Shown: positions 44,717 through 52,909 of the stretch, piece by piece | Position numbering within the stretch: the first letter of the stretch is position 1 | How the letters are laid out: the number at the start of each line of letters is the position of its first letter | Origin: Microbacterium sp. HD4P20 | GTDB lineage: Bacteria > Actinomycetota > Actinomycetes > Actinomycetales > Microbacteriaceae | Length of the DNA: 64,000 nt | Reading direction: 5' to 3' | NCBI RefSeq assembly: GCF_019449275.2 | Contig: NZ_JAHZQZ020000019.1 | Location: forward strand, 62,001-126,000 | Position numbers and translations under genes: made by a program | The notes under the pieces: model-generated | What the model was told of the DNA's origin: nothing | What the model saw: the letters and a program-made list of their open reading frames with translations, nothing else | Database searches by the model: none

Positions 44717-45484
44717 TCAGCGCGAGGAGTTCGCCGTGCGTCCGCGCACGATCCCGACGAAGGTCTCGACCTCGGCCGACGTACGGTCCGTGACCCACGC
44801 CAGGGCGACCGTCGACACCGGACCGCCCCGCAGGGGCCGGTACTCCGTGTCTTTGCGCTGATGCAGGCGCGCGAGCGACATCGGCACCACGACGATCCCT
44901 ACGCCGGCCGCCACCGTCGCGATGGCCTCTGCGGTGTCGGGCGGCGGAGCGAACCGCGGCGCAACAGTGCCGGGGATCCGGATGCCGAGCACGTCGTCCC
45001 GCGGAACGATGAGCACTTCGCCCTCCAGGTCGACGGCGTCGAGCTCGGCTGCCACGGTGAGATGGGAGTCGCGCGCGCACACCACGACGGGCACCTCGTC
45101 GTAGAGCGGGATGACGTCGAGCCCGTCCCTGTCGATCGGCAGCCGCACCAGCGCGGCGTCGACCTCGCTCTCGATCAGCGCGTGATGCTGGTCCGACACG
45201 GCCAGGGGCACGAGCTCGAGCGCGGTGCGCGGCATCCGTTCGTTCCACGTGTCGATCCATTTGCCGGGCGTCGCGCCGGGGATCGCGCCGAGCCGGAACG
45301 GACCGGCCGGCTCCGACGCGGGAGGGGTCGGCGCAGGACCGGGTGACGGCTTCGGCGTGCGCTGCGGCCGGCCGGCCGCGCTCTTGCCCGCAAGCGGGGA
45401 GCCCTTGGCCTTCGCCGTGCGCCGGGTCAGGGCATCCCGTCGCGGTCTTCCGCCGCGCCCGCCGCCCGCCCTGCCCTTCGCCAT
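44717..45484 (-). CDS. LysR-type effector-domain protein lacking HTH
   Basis: 255 residues. The first 60 are a basic, Pro/Gly-rich disordered stretch (GRAGGGRGGRPRRDALTRR). The remainder, from about GPFRLGAIPG, is a LysR substrate-binding domain with VVVPMSLARLH near the end of the effector fold. The usual N-terminal winged HTH is missing, so DNA binding, if any, would rely on the basic tail. TACCCT lies 7 nt before the ATG, implying a leaderless message. It converges with the CHAT gene across a 221-bp gap in which I see no gene. Confidence 0.75.
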   Translation of the reverse strand: MAKGRAGGGRGGRPRRDALTRRTAKAKGSPLAGKSAAGRPQRTPKPSPGPAPTPPASEPAGPFRLGAIPGATPGKWIDTWNERMPRTALELVPLAVSDQHHALIESEVDAALVRLPIDRDGLDVIPLYDEVPVVVCARDSHLTVAAELDAVDLEGEVLIVPRDDVLGIRIPGTVAPRFAPPPDTAEAIATVAAGVGIVVVPMSLARLHQRKDTEYRPLRGGPVSTVALAWVTDRTSAEVETFVGIVRGRTANSSR

Positions 45485-45491
45485 ATCCCTC

Positions 45492-45497
45492 AGGGTA
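45492..45497 (-). promoter_or_regulatory. -10-like box of the LysR-like gene
   Basis: TACCCT on the minus strand ends 7 nt before the ATG at 45484. Together with the plus-strand box at 45508 it forms a very tight divergent promoter pair. Confidence 0.4.
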
Positions 45498-45507
45498 GCC
45501 GGGGCGC

Positions 45508-45513
45508 TATCGT
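45508..45513 (+). promoter_or_regulatory. -10-like box of the DUF1304 gene
   Basis: TATCGT ends 6 nt before the ATG at 45520. Confidence 0.4.
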
Positions 45514-45519
45514 TCGCTC

Positions 45520-45918
45520 ATGCTCGCCATCCTCGCCACTGTCTTCGCCGCTCTCGCCGCCCTGCTCCACGTGTACATCTTCGTGATGGAGAGCGTGCAG
45601 TGGACGCAGCCGCGCATCTGGCGCCGATTCGGCGTCACCGACCAGGCCGCCGCCGAGACGACGAAGCCGATGGCGTACAACCAGGGCTTCTACAACCTCT
45701 TCCTCGCGATCGGCGCGGTGATCGGGATCGTGCTGTTCCTGGCCGGGTCGGCGGACCCCGGTCTGCGCGCGGCCGGCCTCGCGCTGGTGCTGTTCTGCCT
45801 CGGGTCGATGGTGGCTGCTGCCCTCGTGCTGCTGACGACGGGCATGAAGTACCTGCGGCCCGCGCTCATCCAGGGCACACTGCCGCTCATCGGGTTCGTG
45901 CTGGTGCTGTTCGCGTAG
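45520..45918 (+). CDS. DUF1304 membrane protein
   Basis: 132 residues with four membrane helices. HVYIFVMESVQWTQPRIWRR in the first loop and the motif NQGFYNLFLAIGA are the DUF1304 signatures. The family is widespread in Firmicutes and Actinobacteria and has no established function. The gene is transcribed away from the LysR-like gene with only 35 nt between starts, so the two may be co-regulated. Confidence 0.9.
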   Translation: MLAILATVFAALAALLHVYIFVMESVQWTQPRIWRRFGVTDQAAAETTKPMAYNQGFYNLFLAIGAVIGIVLFLAGSADPGLRAAGLALVLFCLGSMVAAALVLLTTGMKYLRPALIQGTLPLIGFVLVLFA

Positions 45919-45922
45919 ACGG

Positions 45923-46627
45923 TCAGCGGCACGCGCTCCAGCGACCGGCTCCGGATGCCTCGGCCTGCGCCTGTGCGGCGGCCAGCAGATCGTGATGCTC
46001 GACGTTGGGCCAGATCCGCATTGTTTCGGCGTCGCCGGCCGCGACGAGTTCGTGGTTGACGAACCGGCCGTCGTCGGTCCACAGATAGAACAGGCGGCGG
46101 TCGTAGTCGTCCCATGTTTCGATGTCGGGCGCAGCCCACACGGTCGAGCCTTCGGGAACGAGCCGCGCCAGGTGTGCGCGCGCCTCGTCGGCCCAGCACT
46201 CGAGCGACGGCGTGCCCTCGGGGGTGTCGATGCCGATGAGCCGGATGCGGATCGGCCGCTCGGTCGTGACGATGTCGTTCGGGGTCTGTACGCGTGCCTC
46301 GATCGTGTCGCCGTCGTAGACGTGCGTCACGGTGAGCGGGAAGGCCGCGAGCGGACGGGACGGGATGCCGGTGCCCGACGGTGCCCGCTGCTCGGTGGCC
46401 TGCGGCGTCGGGGTCGGGGTCGGCAGCATCTCGTGCAGGCGGCGATCCATGTCGACGCTGATGCCGCGGCGACCGACGTCGAAGCCCCACGTTCCGTCAT
46501 CCAGGCCGGAGGTGCCGCGCCACACCATCGCGACGACGAAGACCACGACGCCCGCCACCACGACGAGCAGCAGCTCGAGGTTTCGGGGCCGCCGGCGTGT
46601 CGGGCGGGTGCCGAAGTCGTCTCTCAC
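45923..46627 (-). CDS. membrane-anchored thermonuclease (SNase-like)
   Basis: 234 residues from a GTG. One membrane helix (about 20-38, LLLVVVAGVVVFVVAMVW) anchors the protein, followed by a Thr/Pro-rich spacer. The C-terminal half is a staphylococcal-nuclease domain: VTHVYDGDTIEARV holds the metal-binding Asp, IRLIGIDTPE the Arg and Asp, and ECWADEARAHLARL the catalytic Glu region. It likely degrades extracellular DNA or RNA in the wall space. A TAGCCT box 6 nt before the start suggests leaderless expression. Confidence 0.88.
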   Translation of the reverse strand: MRDDFGTRPTRRRPRNLELLLVVVAGVVVFVVAMVWRGTSGLDDGTWGFDVGRRGISVDMDRRLHEMLPTPTPTPQATEQRAPSGTGIPSRPLAAFPLTVTHVYDGDTIEARVQTPNDIVTTERPIRIRLIGIDTPEGTPSLECWADEARAHLARLVPEGSTVWAAPDIETWDDYDRRLFYLWTDDGRFVNHELVAAGDAETMRIWPNVEHHDLLAAAQAQAEASGAGRWSACR

Positions 46628-46633
46628 CGCGCC

Positions 46634-46639
46634 AGGCTA
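46634..46639 (-). promoter_or_regulatory. -10-like box of thermonuclease gene
   Basis: TAGCCT on the minus strand ends 6 nt before the GTG at 46627, with GGCGCG between. Confidence 0.35.
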
Positions 46640-46704
46640 GGCAGATCGGCCCGAGCGCCCTGGCCGTTGTCCACAGGGCACGGCGCCCGTCCGTCGCCGC
46701 GTTG

Positions 46705-46782
46705 TGCGAAAACACTGGCCCGTCACGGCGACACGCCGTGTAACGAGACGTCGAGTCGGCGTCACCGACCAGTGTTTTCGCA
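46705..46782. repeat. large intergenic hairpin (element D)
   Basis: TGCGAAAACACTGG at the left end is matched exactly by its complement at the right end, and imperfect pairing continues inward (arms of about 34 nt). The inner part carries CGGCGACAC, which is shared with element E. It lies between the hexapeptide and thermonuclease genes, both on the minus strand. Confidence 0.85.
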
Positions 46783-46820
46783 GTGGGGCAGCGCGGGATG
46801 CCGCGCCCCGGCGTCCCGGA

Positions 46821-47228
46821 TCAGGCGGCGAGCCGCAGCCCCCGGCGGTCGGTCGCGACGCGCTCGCCGTCGGCGATCGTCTCGTCGTCGCCGATGAGCG
46901 AGCCGCCCGCGACGCGAGCCTCGCTGCCGACCTGGGTGCGCACCCCGATCTTCGCGCGCGGGCCGATGGCGGCGCGCGGACCGATGTGGGCATGGGGTGC
47001 GATCTCGGCGTCGGGGCCGATCACGGCATCCGACTCCACCCACACGCCGCGGCCGACATGCGCGCCCGCGGCGATCTGAACACCCGGTTCGACATACGCC
47101 CCCGCTTCCACGATGGCGCTCGGGTGCACCTTCGCTCCATGCGCGATCAGACCACGGCCGTTGACGTGCTTGCGATAGCGCAGCGTCTCGCCCCGGTCGT
47201 TCTCGATGTCGACGTAGTTCTTGCCCAC
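46821..47228 (-). CDS. hexapeptide-repeat (left-handed beta-helix) protein
   Basis: 135 residues from a GTG with AGGAGGGG at 5 nt. From residue 30 to 120 the protein is built of hexapeptide turns (for example IAHGAKVHPSAIVEAGAYVE), the left-handed beta-helix of LpxA-like acyl/acetyltransferases and gamma carbonic anhydrases. It is too short for a full transferase, and the metal-binding histidines of carbonic anhydrases are not clearly placed. It may be a scaffold-type or small acetyltransferase-like trimer. The exact function is unknown. Confidence 0.75.
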   Translation of the reverse strand: MGKNYVDIENDRGETLRYRKHVNGRGLIAHGAKVHPSAIVEAGAYVEPGVQIAAGAHVGRGVWVESDAVIGPDAEIAPHAHIGPRAAIGPRAKIGVRTQVGSEARVAGGSLIGDDETIADGERVATDRRGLRLAA

Positions 47229-47579
47229 TGTCCCCTCCTACGGCACGGTTCTGTGCCGAGTAAAGAAACAACCTCGGTGCCTTCAATTTCATTCCCGCGC
47301 ATCGGATCGATTCGAGGAACGGGCTTGCACGTTGTTCGGAGGCGAGGTAGCGACCGGATTGCCCGCGACGGACGCCGCCGCCCGCCGCCCACCCCCCGTC
47401 GAGTACGTATCCTCTCGCCGAGAACGCAGGTCGTCGGCGTGCGTAGCGTGCGGTTTCGGCGAGAGGACATGATCTCGACGGATGCCGGCGGCCCGGCGTG
47501 GTGGCCTGGCCCGGGCCGGGCCGGGCGGGCCGGGCCGCCGCACGGGCGGGGCGGGCCCAGCGCTGCGGGTCCGAGGAGG
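47229..47579. other. intergenic gap with hairpin C1 and GC-rich repeat
   Basis: No gene is seen. The gap holds the Shine-Dalgarno and promoter region of the hexapeptide gene, hairpin C1 and then a run of GGGCC-type pentamers (about 47508-47545) before the aminotransferase stop codon. Confidence 0.7.
47396..47481. repeat. hairpin element C1
   Basis: Arms start CCGTCGAG and end CTCGACGG; the inner stem TCCTCTCGCCGA is matched exactly by its complement. It is about 90% identical to the element at 52646-52729, including the 15 bases after it (ATGCCGGCGGCCC), and is related in layout to B1-B3. Confidence 0.9.
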
Positions 47580-48953
47580 CTACCGGGCGGCGTGCTCGTC
47601 GGCGACGGAGAGGGCGCGGTCGATCACGTCCAGGCCGCGCACGAGTTCGTCCTCCGAGATCACCAGGGGCGGTGCGATGTGCATGCGGTGGAAGTGCGTG
47701 AACGGCCACACGCCGTCGCGCTTGCAGGCCGCCGCGACCGCAGCGACCGGCGCGGCCTCGGCGCCGGTGGCGTTGAACGGCACGAGCGGTTCGCGGGTCC
47801 CAGCATCCTTCACCAATTCGATCGCCCAGAACAGGCCCATGCCGCGCACGTCGCCGACGGACGGATGCCGCGCCGCGATCTGGCGCAGACGAGGCTCCAC
47901 GACGCGCGCGCCGAGGTCGCGGACGCGCTCGAGGATGCCGTCGCGCTCGAAGACCTCGAACGTCGCGACGCCCGCCGCGCATGCGAGCGGGTGCCCGGAG
48001 TAGGTGAGGCCGCCTGGAAAGGCGACGGTGTCGAAGTGCGCCGCGATCCGCTCCGAGATCACGACACCGCCGAGCGGCACGTAGCCGGAGTTCACGCCCT
48101 TCGCGAACGTGATGAGGTCGGGCACGACATCGAACGCCTGGAACGCGAACCACTCACCGACGCGGCCGAACCCCACCATGACCTCGTCGGCGATGAACAC
48201 GATGCCGAACCGGTCGCACAGCTCGCGCACGCCGGCGAGATACCCGGGCGGTGGCACGAGCACGCCGTTTGTGCCGACGATCGTCTCGATCACGACGGCG
48301 GCGATCGTGGACGCGCCCTCGAGCACGATGGTCTGCTCGAGGTGGGCGAGAGCGCGCTGCGTCTCTTCCTCCGGACTCGACGAGTGGAAGGGCGACCGGT
48401 AGGGGTAGGGTCCGAAGAACTTGGCGACCGAGCCGTCGGCGGGCTCGTTCGGCCAGCGGCGCGGGTCGCCCGTCAGAGCGATCGCGGTGGAAGTGTTGCC
48501 GTGGTAGCTGCGGTACATCGACAGGACCTTGCGCCGGCCCGTCACCAGACGGGCCATACGCACCGCATTCTCGTTCGCGTCGGCGCCGCCGTTGGTGAAG
48601 AACACCTTCTCGAAGCCGTCGCCCGCGACCTCGGCGATGCGACGTGCGAGGTCGCCGCGCACGTCGTTCGCCATCGATGGCTGGATGGTCGCGAGACGCC
48701 CGGCCTGCCGCTGAATGGCCTCCACGAGATCCGGATGCTGGTGCCCGAGATTTAGGTTCACTAGCTGCGAGCCGAAATCGAGGTAGGCCTTGCCCGCGTA
48801 ATCCCAGAAGGTCGACCCCTCGCCCGCCGCGACCGGAAGCGGATCGATGAGCGCTTGCGCACTCCACGAATGGAAGACGTGGCCGCGGTCGTCGGCGCGC
48901 ACCCGCGCGTCGGCCTCGAGGTCGGGCTGGATGCCGGTGAGGGTGTCGGTCAT
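47580..48953 (-). CDS. class III aminotransferase (pyruvate-type)
   Basis: 457 residues from the ATG at 48953, with AGGAGCCCC upstream; the frame is open further but lacks homology. It is a PLP-dependent fold-I aminotransferase: the Schiff-base Lys285 is in ITFAKGVNSGY, the PLP-contacting Asp in FIADEVMVGFGRVG, and TNGGADANENAVRMAR binds the phosphate. Such enzymes transfer amino groups from putrescine, taurine or beta-alanine to pyruvate or 2-oxoglutarate. Next to a Pot importer and a DAO-type oxidase, putrescine or a related amine is likely. It is divergent from the PucR gene. Confidence 0.9.
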   Translation of the reverse strand: MTDTLTGIQPDLEADARVRADDRGHVFHSWSAQALIDPLPVAAGEGSTFWDYAGKAYLDFGSQLVNLNLGHQHPDLVEAIQRQAGRLATIQPSMANDVRGDLARRIAEVAGDGFEKVFFTNGGADANENAVRMARLVTGRRKVLSMYRSYHGNTSTAIALTGDPRRWPNEPADGSVAKFFGPYPYRSPFHSSSPEEETQRALAHLEQTIVLEGASTIAAVVIETIVGTNGVLVPPPGYLAGVRELCDRFGIVFIADEVMVGFGRVGEWFAFQAFDVVPDLITFAKGVNSGYVPLGGVVISERIAAHFDTVAFPGGLTYSGHPLACAAGVATFEVFERDGILERVRDLGARVVEPRLRQIAARHPSVGDVRGMGLFWAIELVKDAGTREPLVPFNATGAEAAPVAAVAAACKRDGVWPFTHFHRMHIAPPLVISEDELVRGLDVIDRALSVADEHAAR

Positions 48954-49040
48954 GGGGCTCCTGACGGCTTCCGGACAGATCGTGCGGCGATCACATAGGC
49001 TGAACGCGTCCAGTGTTTCAGAGCAGCAGAGGCGGAGCCG

Positions 49041-50705
49041 GTGCCCGACCGTCGCGAAGATCGAGCGATCCAAACGGATCGTCCGGCCGATCTCTCGGCC
49101 GATGAAACGCTGCCCAGCGTGCGCGAGGTGATCGCCCTCGAGGCGGTGGCGAACGGTGTTCCCGAGGTGCTCGTCGGGGACGACGCGCTCGACGCGCGCG
49201 TGCGTTGGCTGCACGTCTCCGACAGTGCGGGGGTGCCGCGGCTGCTCGACGGCGGCGAACTGCTGCTGTCGACCGGGTCGTCATGGCCGGCCGAGCCCGG
49301 CGACCTGCGGCGCTTCATCTACGAGCTCGCCGACGCCGGCGCATCCGGCCTCGTGCTCGAGCTCGGCACCCATTACCGATACGTTCCCGCGATCGTCGTC
49401 GAGGCCGCACGCGATCGCGGGCTGGCGCTGGTGGTGCTCCACCGCGAACTGAAGTTCGTGACGCTGACCGAGGCCGTCCACAATCGCATCATCCGCGGCC
49501 AGACCGATGCGCTGCGCGCTCGTGACGAGGTGCGGGAGCGGTTCACCGCCCTGGCGCTGCGGGGATCGCCCGCGGACTTCATCGTGCACCAGCTGGCGCA
49601 GACCCTGGGTGCGCCGGTGGTGCTCGAGAATCTCGCGTACGAGGTCGTGGCCGCCGAGGTGCCTCTCTCGTTGGAGGACGAGCTCTTCACCGAGTGGGAG
49701 CTGCGATCCCGCTCGGCGCACCGGCGCGCGGAGTATCGGCGCGAGCGGGGTGCCACCGCCGGCGGCGAGGACTGGCTCATCGTGCCCGTCGAGGCACGCG
49801 GCATCCGGTGGGGGAATCTCGTCGCGCTGCCGGGGCCCGAGCATCCGGCTGGACGCACCGCCGTGCTCGAGCAGGGCGCGATCGCCCTCGCGGTGGGACG
49901 GCTCGCCGACGGCGAGGCCGACGAGTGGGCCCGCATCGGGCGTCGGCGGCTGATCGACGGTCTGCTCGCCGGGCGGTTCGCGGGAGTGGGCGGTGCGGGC
50001 GCACGGCTCGAGGCGGCGGGCCTGCCGCTGCGCGACGCGCGGCAGTTCGGGATCGTCGTGTCGGGTGCGGCCGTGGCGACGGAGCGAGCGGATGCCGCGG
50101 CCCGCGCCCTGCGCGGACGCGTGCTGGCCGGCTCGGCTCCCGACGGCGTCGCCGCGCCCGCATCGGCCATGCTGCTCTCGTTGCCAGCGACCGCCATCTT
50201 CGACGACGATGCGGTCCGCGCCTTCGCACGCGCCCTCGTAGACCCGGCCGAGATCGACCGCGTAACCGTGTCGATCGGCCGCGGCGCCGACGAAGGCCTC
50301 GACGCTGCGCTGGCTTCACTGCACGAGGCGGTCGACCTCGCCCGCGGACGCCGGCGCCGTGCCGGTCGAGGCCCGCACCTGCGCCGCGCCGAGAACCGGC
50401 CCCTGGTGCAGTTGGTCACGGCGCTGCGCGATGACCATCGCGTCCTCGAGCACGGAGAGCGGATGCTGGCCCCGCTCATCGCTCACGACCTGAGCCGTTC
50501 CGGCGACCTGCTCGACGTGCTCGAGGCCATGCTGTCTCACCCGGGCAACCGCACGGCGGCAGCCTCGGCATCCCATCTGTCTCGCTCGGTGTTCTATCAG
50601 CGCATCGCCCTGATCGAGCAGCTGCTCGGACTCGACCTCGACGACGGCGAGACGCAGACCGCCCTGCACCTCGCGCTGCTGGTGCGGAGGTCGGCCGGCC
50701 GCTGA
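49041..50705 (+). CDS. PucR-family transcriptional regulator
   Basis: 554 residues from a GTG preceded by GGCGGAGCCG. The N-terminal PucR domain (about 25-145) contains DARVRWLHVSD and LRRFIYELADAGASGLVLE. A GGDEF-like central segment follows. The C-terminal PucR HTH (about 490-545) has the pattern NRTAAASASHLSRSVFYQRI. PucR proteins activate purine or amine catabolism in response to a ligand. It is divergent from the aminotransferase, with 87 nt between starts, and is followed by the cupin/oxidase unit on the other strand, so it likely controls the polyamine cluster. Confidence 0.93.
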   Translation: MPDRREDRAIQTDRPADLSADETLPSVREVIALEAVANGVPEVLVGDDALDARVRWLHVSDSAGVPRLLDGGELLLSTGSSWPAEPGDLRRFIYELADAGASGLVLELGTHYRYVPAIVVEAARDRGLALVVLHRELKFVTLTEAVHNRIIRGQTDALRARDEVRERFTALALRGSPADFIVHQLAQTLGAPVVLENLAYEVVAAEVPLSLEDELFTEWELRSRSAHRRAEYRRERGATAGGEDWLIVPVEARGIRWGNLVALPGPEHPAGRTAVLEQGAIALAVGRLADGEADEWARIGRRRLIDGLLAGRFAGVGGAGARLEAAGLPLRDARQFGIVVSGAAVATERADAAARALRGRVLAGSAPDGVAAPASAMLLSLPATAIFDDDAVRAFARALVDPAEIDRVTVSIGRGADEGLDAALASLHEAVDLARGRRRRAGRGPHLRRAENRPLVQLVTALRDDHRVLEHGERMLAPLIAHDLSRSGDLLDVLEAMLSHPGNRTAAASASHLSRSVFYQRIALIEQLLGLDLDDGETQTALHLALLVRRSAGR

Positions 50706-50727
50706 ACCCGGGCGGCGCCTGACCCGG

Positions 50728-51057
50728 TCAGCCCAGGACGTAGACCTTTCGGAGCGTCTCGTGCACCGTCCACACCGTGCGCATGCCGGCCGTCAGTCGC
50801 ACGATCGAACCGGCCCGCAGCTCGATCGGCGGCAGCGACGTCTCGTCGAACGACACGGTCGCCGAGCCTGACAGCACCACGAACACCTCGTCGGCCTCGA
50901 CGTCGGTCGACGTGCCGGGCGTGTGCTCCCACACCCCGATCGTCTCGGTCAGTTCGACGAGCCCCGTCTCGGGGGAGCCGGCCGTGACCTGGTCGTGAGG
51001 CACCGGCGTCATCGCGAGCGCCAGGGCCGCGGCATCCGTCACCGTTCCCGGGTTCAC
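50728..51057 (-). CDS. small cupin protein (DUF861/EutQ-like)
   Basis: 109 residues from a GTG that overlaps the oxidase stop (GTGA). It is a single cupin beta-barrel: GVWEHTPGTSTDVEADEVFVV is split by the usual loop and SGSATVSFDE follows. Members of this cupin group accompany amine-oxidising genes and may bind or process an unstable intermediate, but their reaction is usually unknown. Metal ligands are poorly conserved here: the usual HxH is EHTPG. Confidence 0.8.
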   Translation of the reverse strand: MNPGTVTDAAALALAMTPVPHDQVTAGSPETGLVELTETIGVWEHTPGTSTDVEADEVFVVLSGSATVSFDETSLPPIELRAGSIVRLTAGMRTVWTVHETLRKVYVLG

Positions 51058-52520
51058 GAGTCGAAGCCCAATCCGAGCGCGTCGAGCGTCTTCAGCAGCA
51101 CGTTGCGGCGGCCCTCGTTGTGGTCGGCGCGGTCGAGCGACCAGCGGGTGGCGTTGATGCCGATCGCAGCGGCCGGCTCGGGTGGGAACGGCAGCGGGCG
51201 CTTGCGCACCATCTCGAGGCCGGTGCGTTCGGTCGAGGCGCCGTCGAGCAGGTCGAGCATGACCTCGCCCGCGAAGCGGGTCGAGGCGACGCCGAGCCCC
51301 GTGAAGCCCGCGGCGTAGGCGACGCGGCCCTCGCGCGCGGTGCCGAAGAAGGCCGTGAACTGGGTCGAGGTGTCGATCGCGCCGGCCCACTTGTGGCTGA
51401 AGCGCAGTCCCTCCAGCTGGGGGAACGTCGTGAAGAAGTGACTCGCCAGCTTCTCCCACGTCGCGGGCCGGTGCTCGTACTCCGGGCGCACCGCACGACC
51501 GTAGTGGTAGATCGCGTCGTAGCCGCCGAAGAGGATGCGATTGTCGGCGGTGAGCCGGTAGTAGTGGAACTGGTTGGCCAGGTCGCCGATGCCCTGGCGG
51601 TCGCGCCAGCCGATGCTCGCCAGCTGCTCGGCGGTGAGGGGCTCGGTCATCAGCACGTAGTCGTATACCGGAACGGTCATGAGCCGGTTGCGCTTGATGA
51701 GCGACGGGAAGACGTTGGTCGCGAGCACGGCACGGGATGCCTCGACGCGGCCGGTGTCCGTCGCTATGACCGCGCCCGGGCCCGAGGTGTCGAGCCCCGT
51801 GACGTGGGAGCGCTCGAAGATCTCGACGCCGCGCTCCTCGCACACACGGGCGAGCTCGGCGGCCAGACGCGCGGGGTGCAGCAGCCCGCATGTGCGCTGC
51901 TCCCACACCGCCGCGAGGTAGGTGGGGGAGGCGACGGATGCCCGGACCTCGGCCTCGTCGAGGTAGACCACGCCCTCCTCGTCCTCGGCGGCCCAGTCCT
52001 TGAGCCACTGCACCTGGTGCGGCTCGATCGCCGGCGCGAGCTGGCCGGTGCGCTCGAACTGGAAGTCCATGCCGTAGCGGGCCTCGGCCGCCTCGATCTG
52101 GTCGAGATTCTCTCTGCCGAGCCGTTCGAGCACCGGCATCTCGTCGGGCCAGCGGGCCATCCCGTTCTCGTGGCCGTGTGTCAGGCTCGCCTCGCAGAAG
52201 CCGCCGTTGCGACCCGATGCCGCCCAGCCGACGCGCTGGGCCTCGACGATCACGACCTTCGCGCCCGGGTCGCGCTCGGTCGCGAGCAGGGCGGTCCACA
52301 GCCCGGTGTAGCCGCCGCCGACGACGACGAGATCGGCGCGGTGCGTACCCACCAGCGGGGGGCGGTCGGGCAGGAGGCTCTCGGGGAGATCGTCCCGCCA
52401 GAACACCGAGTGCCTGGTCTCGGCGAGGGATCGATGGACGACGGATGCTGCCGGCCGCTGTCGTTCGAAGACGGTCGTGCCCACGGGTATCAACTCCGAT
52501 GCGAAGGTTTCGACCATCAT
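51054..52520 (-). CDS. FAD-dependent oxidoreductase (DAO family, PuuB-like)
   Basis: 488 residues from the ATG at 52520 (a second ATG follows directly); the longer open frame runs through a repeat and is rejected. ADLVVVGGGYTGLWTAL is the FAD-binding dinucleotide fold, ASGRNGGFCE the second flavin loop and GFTGLGVASTRFAGE the C-terminal FAD motif. The architecture matches gamma-glutamylputrescine oxidase and related amine oxidases of about 430-480 residues. It would oxidise an amine to an aldehyde, H2O2 and ammonia. The coupled cupin and the neighbouring aminotransferase and Pot genes support polyamine breakdown. Confidence 0.9.
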   Translation of the reverse strand: MMVETFASELIPVGTTVFERQRPAASVVHRSLAETRHSVFWRDDLPESLLPDRPPLVGTHRADLVVVGGGYTGLWTALLATERDPGAKVVIVEAQRVGWAASGRNGGFCEASLTHGHENGMARWPDEMPVLERLGRENLDQIEAAEARYGMDFQFERTGQLAPAIEPHQVQWLKDWAAEDEEGVVYLDEAEVRASVASPTYLAAVWEQRTCGLLHPARLAAELARVCEERGVEIFERSHVTGLDTSGPGAVIATDTGRVEASRAVLATNVFPSLIKRNRLMTVPVYDYVLMTEPLTAEQLASIGWRDRQGIGDLANQFHYYRLTADNRILFGGYDAIYHYGRAVRPEYEHRPATWEKLASHFFTTFPQLEGLRFSHKWAGAIDTSTQFTAFFGTAREGRVAYAAGFTGLGVASTRFAGEVMLDLLDGASTERTGLEMVRKRPLPFPPEPAAAIGINATRWSLDRADHNEGRRNVLLKTLDALGLGFDS

Positions 52521-52645
52521 CCCGCGCGCACCGCGGCGGCGGCATCCAGCCGGTGTCGGGAGTTTCCCCGGTCGCCGGACAGCCTGTCGGGGCCGGATCA
52601 GCGCGCGGGGACCTCCGCAACCAGCGCGTCGGCGTCCCCACCCCT

Positions 52646-52729
52646 GTCGAATACGTATCCTCTCGTCGAGAACGCAGGTCGTCGCCGTGTGTAACGTGCG
52701 GTTTCGGCGAGAGGACATGAACTCGACGG
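52646..52729. repeat. hairpin element C2
   Basis: GTCGAATACGTATCCTCTCG pairs with the complement of the right half ending GAACTCGAC. It is about 90% identical to C1, so it is an interspersed repeat. Differences between C1 and C2 lie both in the loop and in the stem. Confidence 0.9.
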
Positions 52730-52751
52730 ATGCCGGCGGCCCGGGCCGCTG

Positions 52752-52900
52752 GCAGCCAGGCGTGCGTGACGCAGCCAGGCGTGCGTGATGCTGCCAGGCG
52801 CGCGTGCGGCGGCCAGGCGTGCGTGACGCAGCCAGGCGTGCGTGCGGCGGCCAGGCGCGCGTGCCGCGGCCCGGGCTGCCGGCAGCCAGGCGCGCGTGCC
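52752..52900. repeat. 19-bp tandem repeat, about seven units
   Basis: GCAGCCAGGCGTGCGTGAC-type units of exactly 19 nt start at 52752, 52771, 52790, 52809, 52828 and 52847. A diverged 16-nt unit follows, then another 19-nt unit (52882-52900). Variation is mainly CGTGCGTG against CGCGCGTG. Confidence 0.92.
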
Positions 52901-52909
52901 GCGGCCCGA

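Larger units (their letters stand above)
52521..52909. other. intergenic gap with hairpin C2 and 19-bp array
   Basis: This 389-bp gap has no gene. Nearest the oxidase is its promoter region (no clear -10 found); then come hairpin C2 and the tandem array, which ends just before the amidohydrolase stop codon. Confidence 0.75.

Noticed and set aside
52752..52900. 19-bp array considered as a CRISPR remnant
   Set aside because: Units abut directly without spacers and vary internally like a minisatellite.
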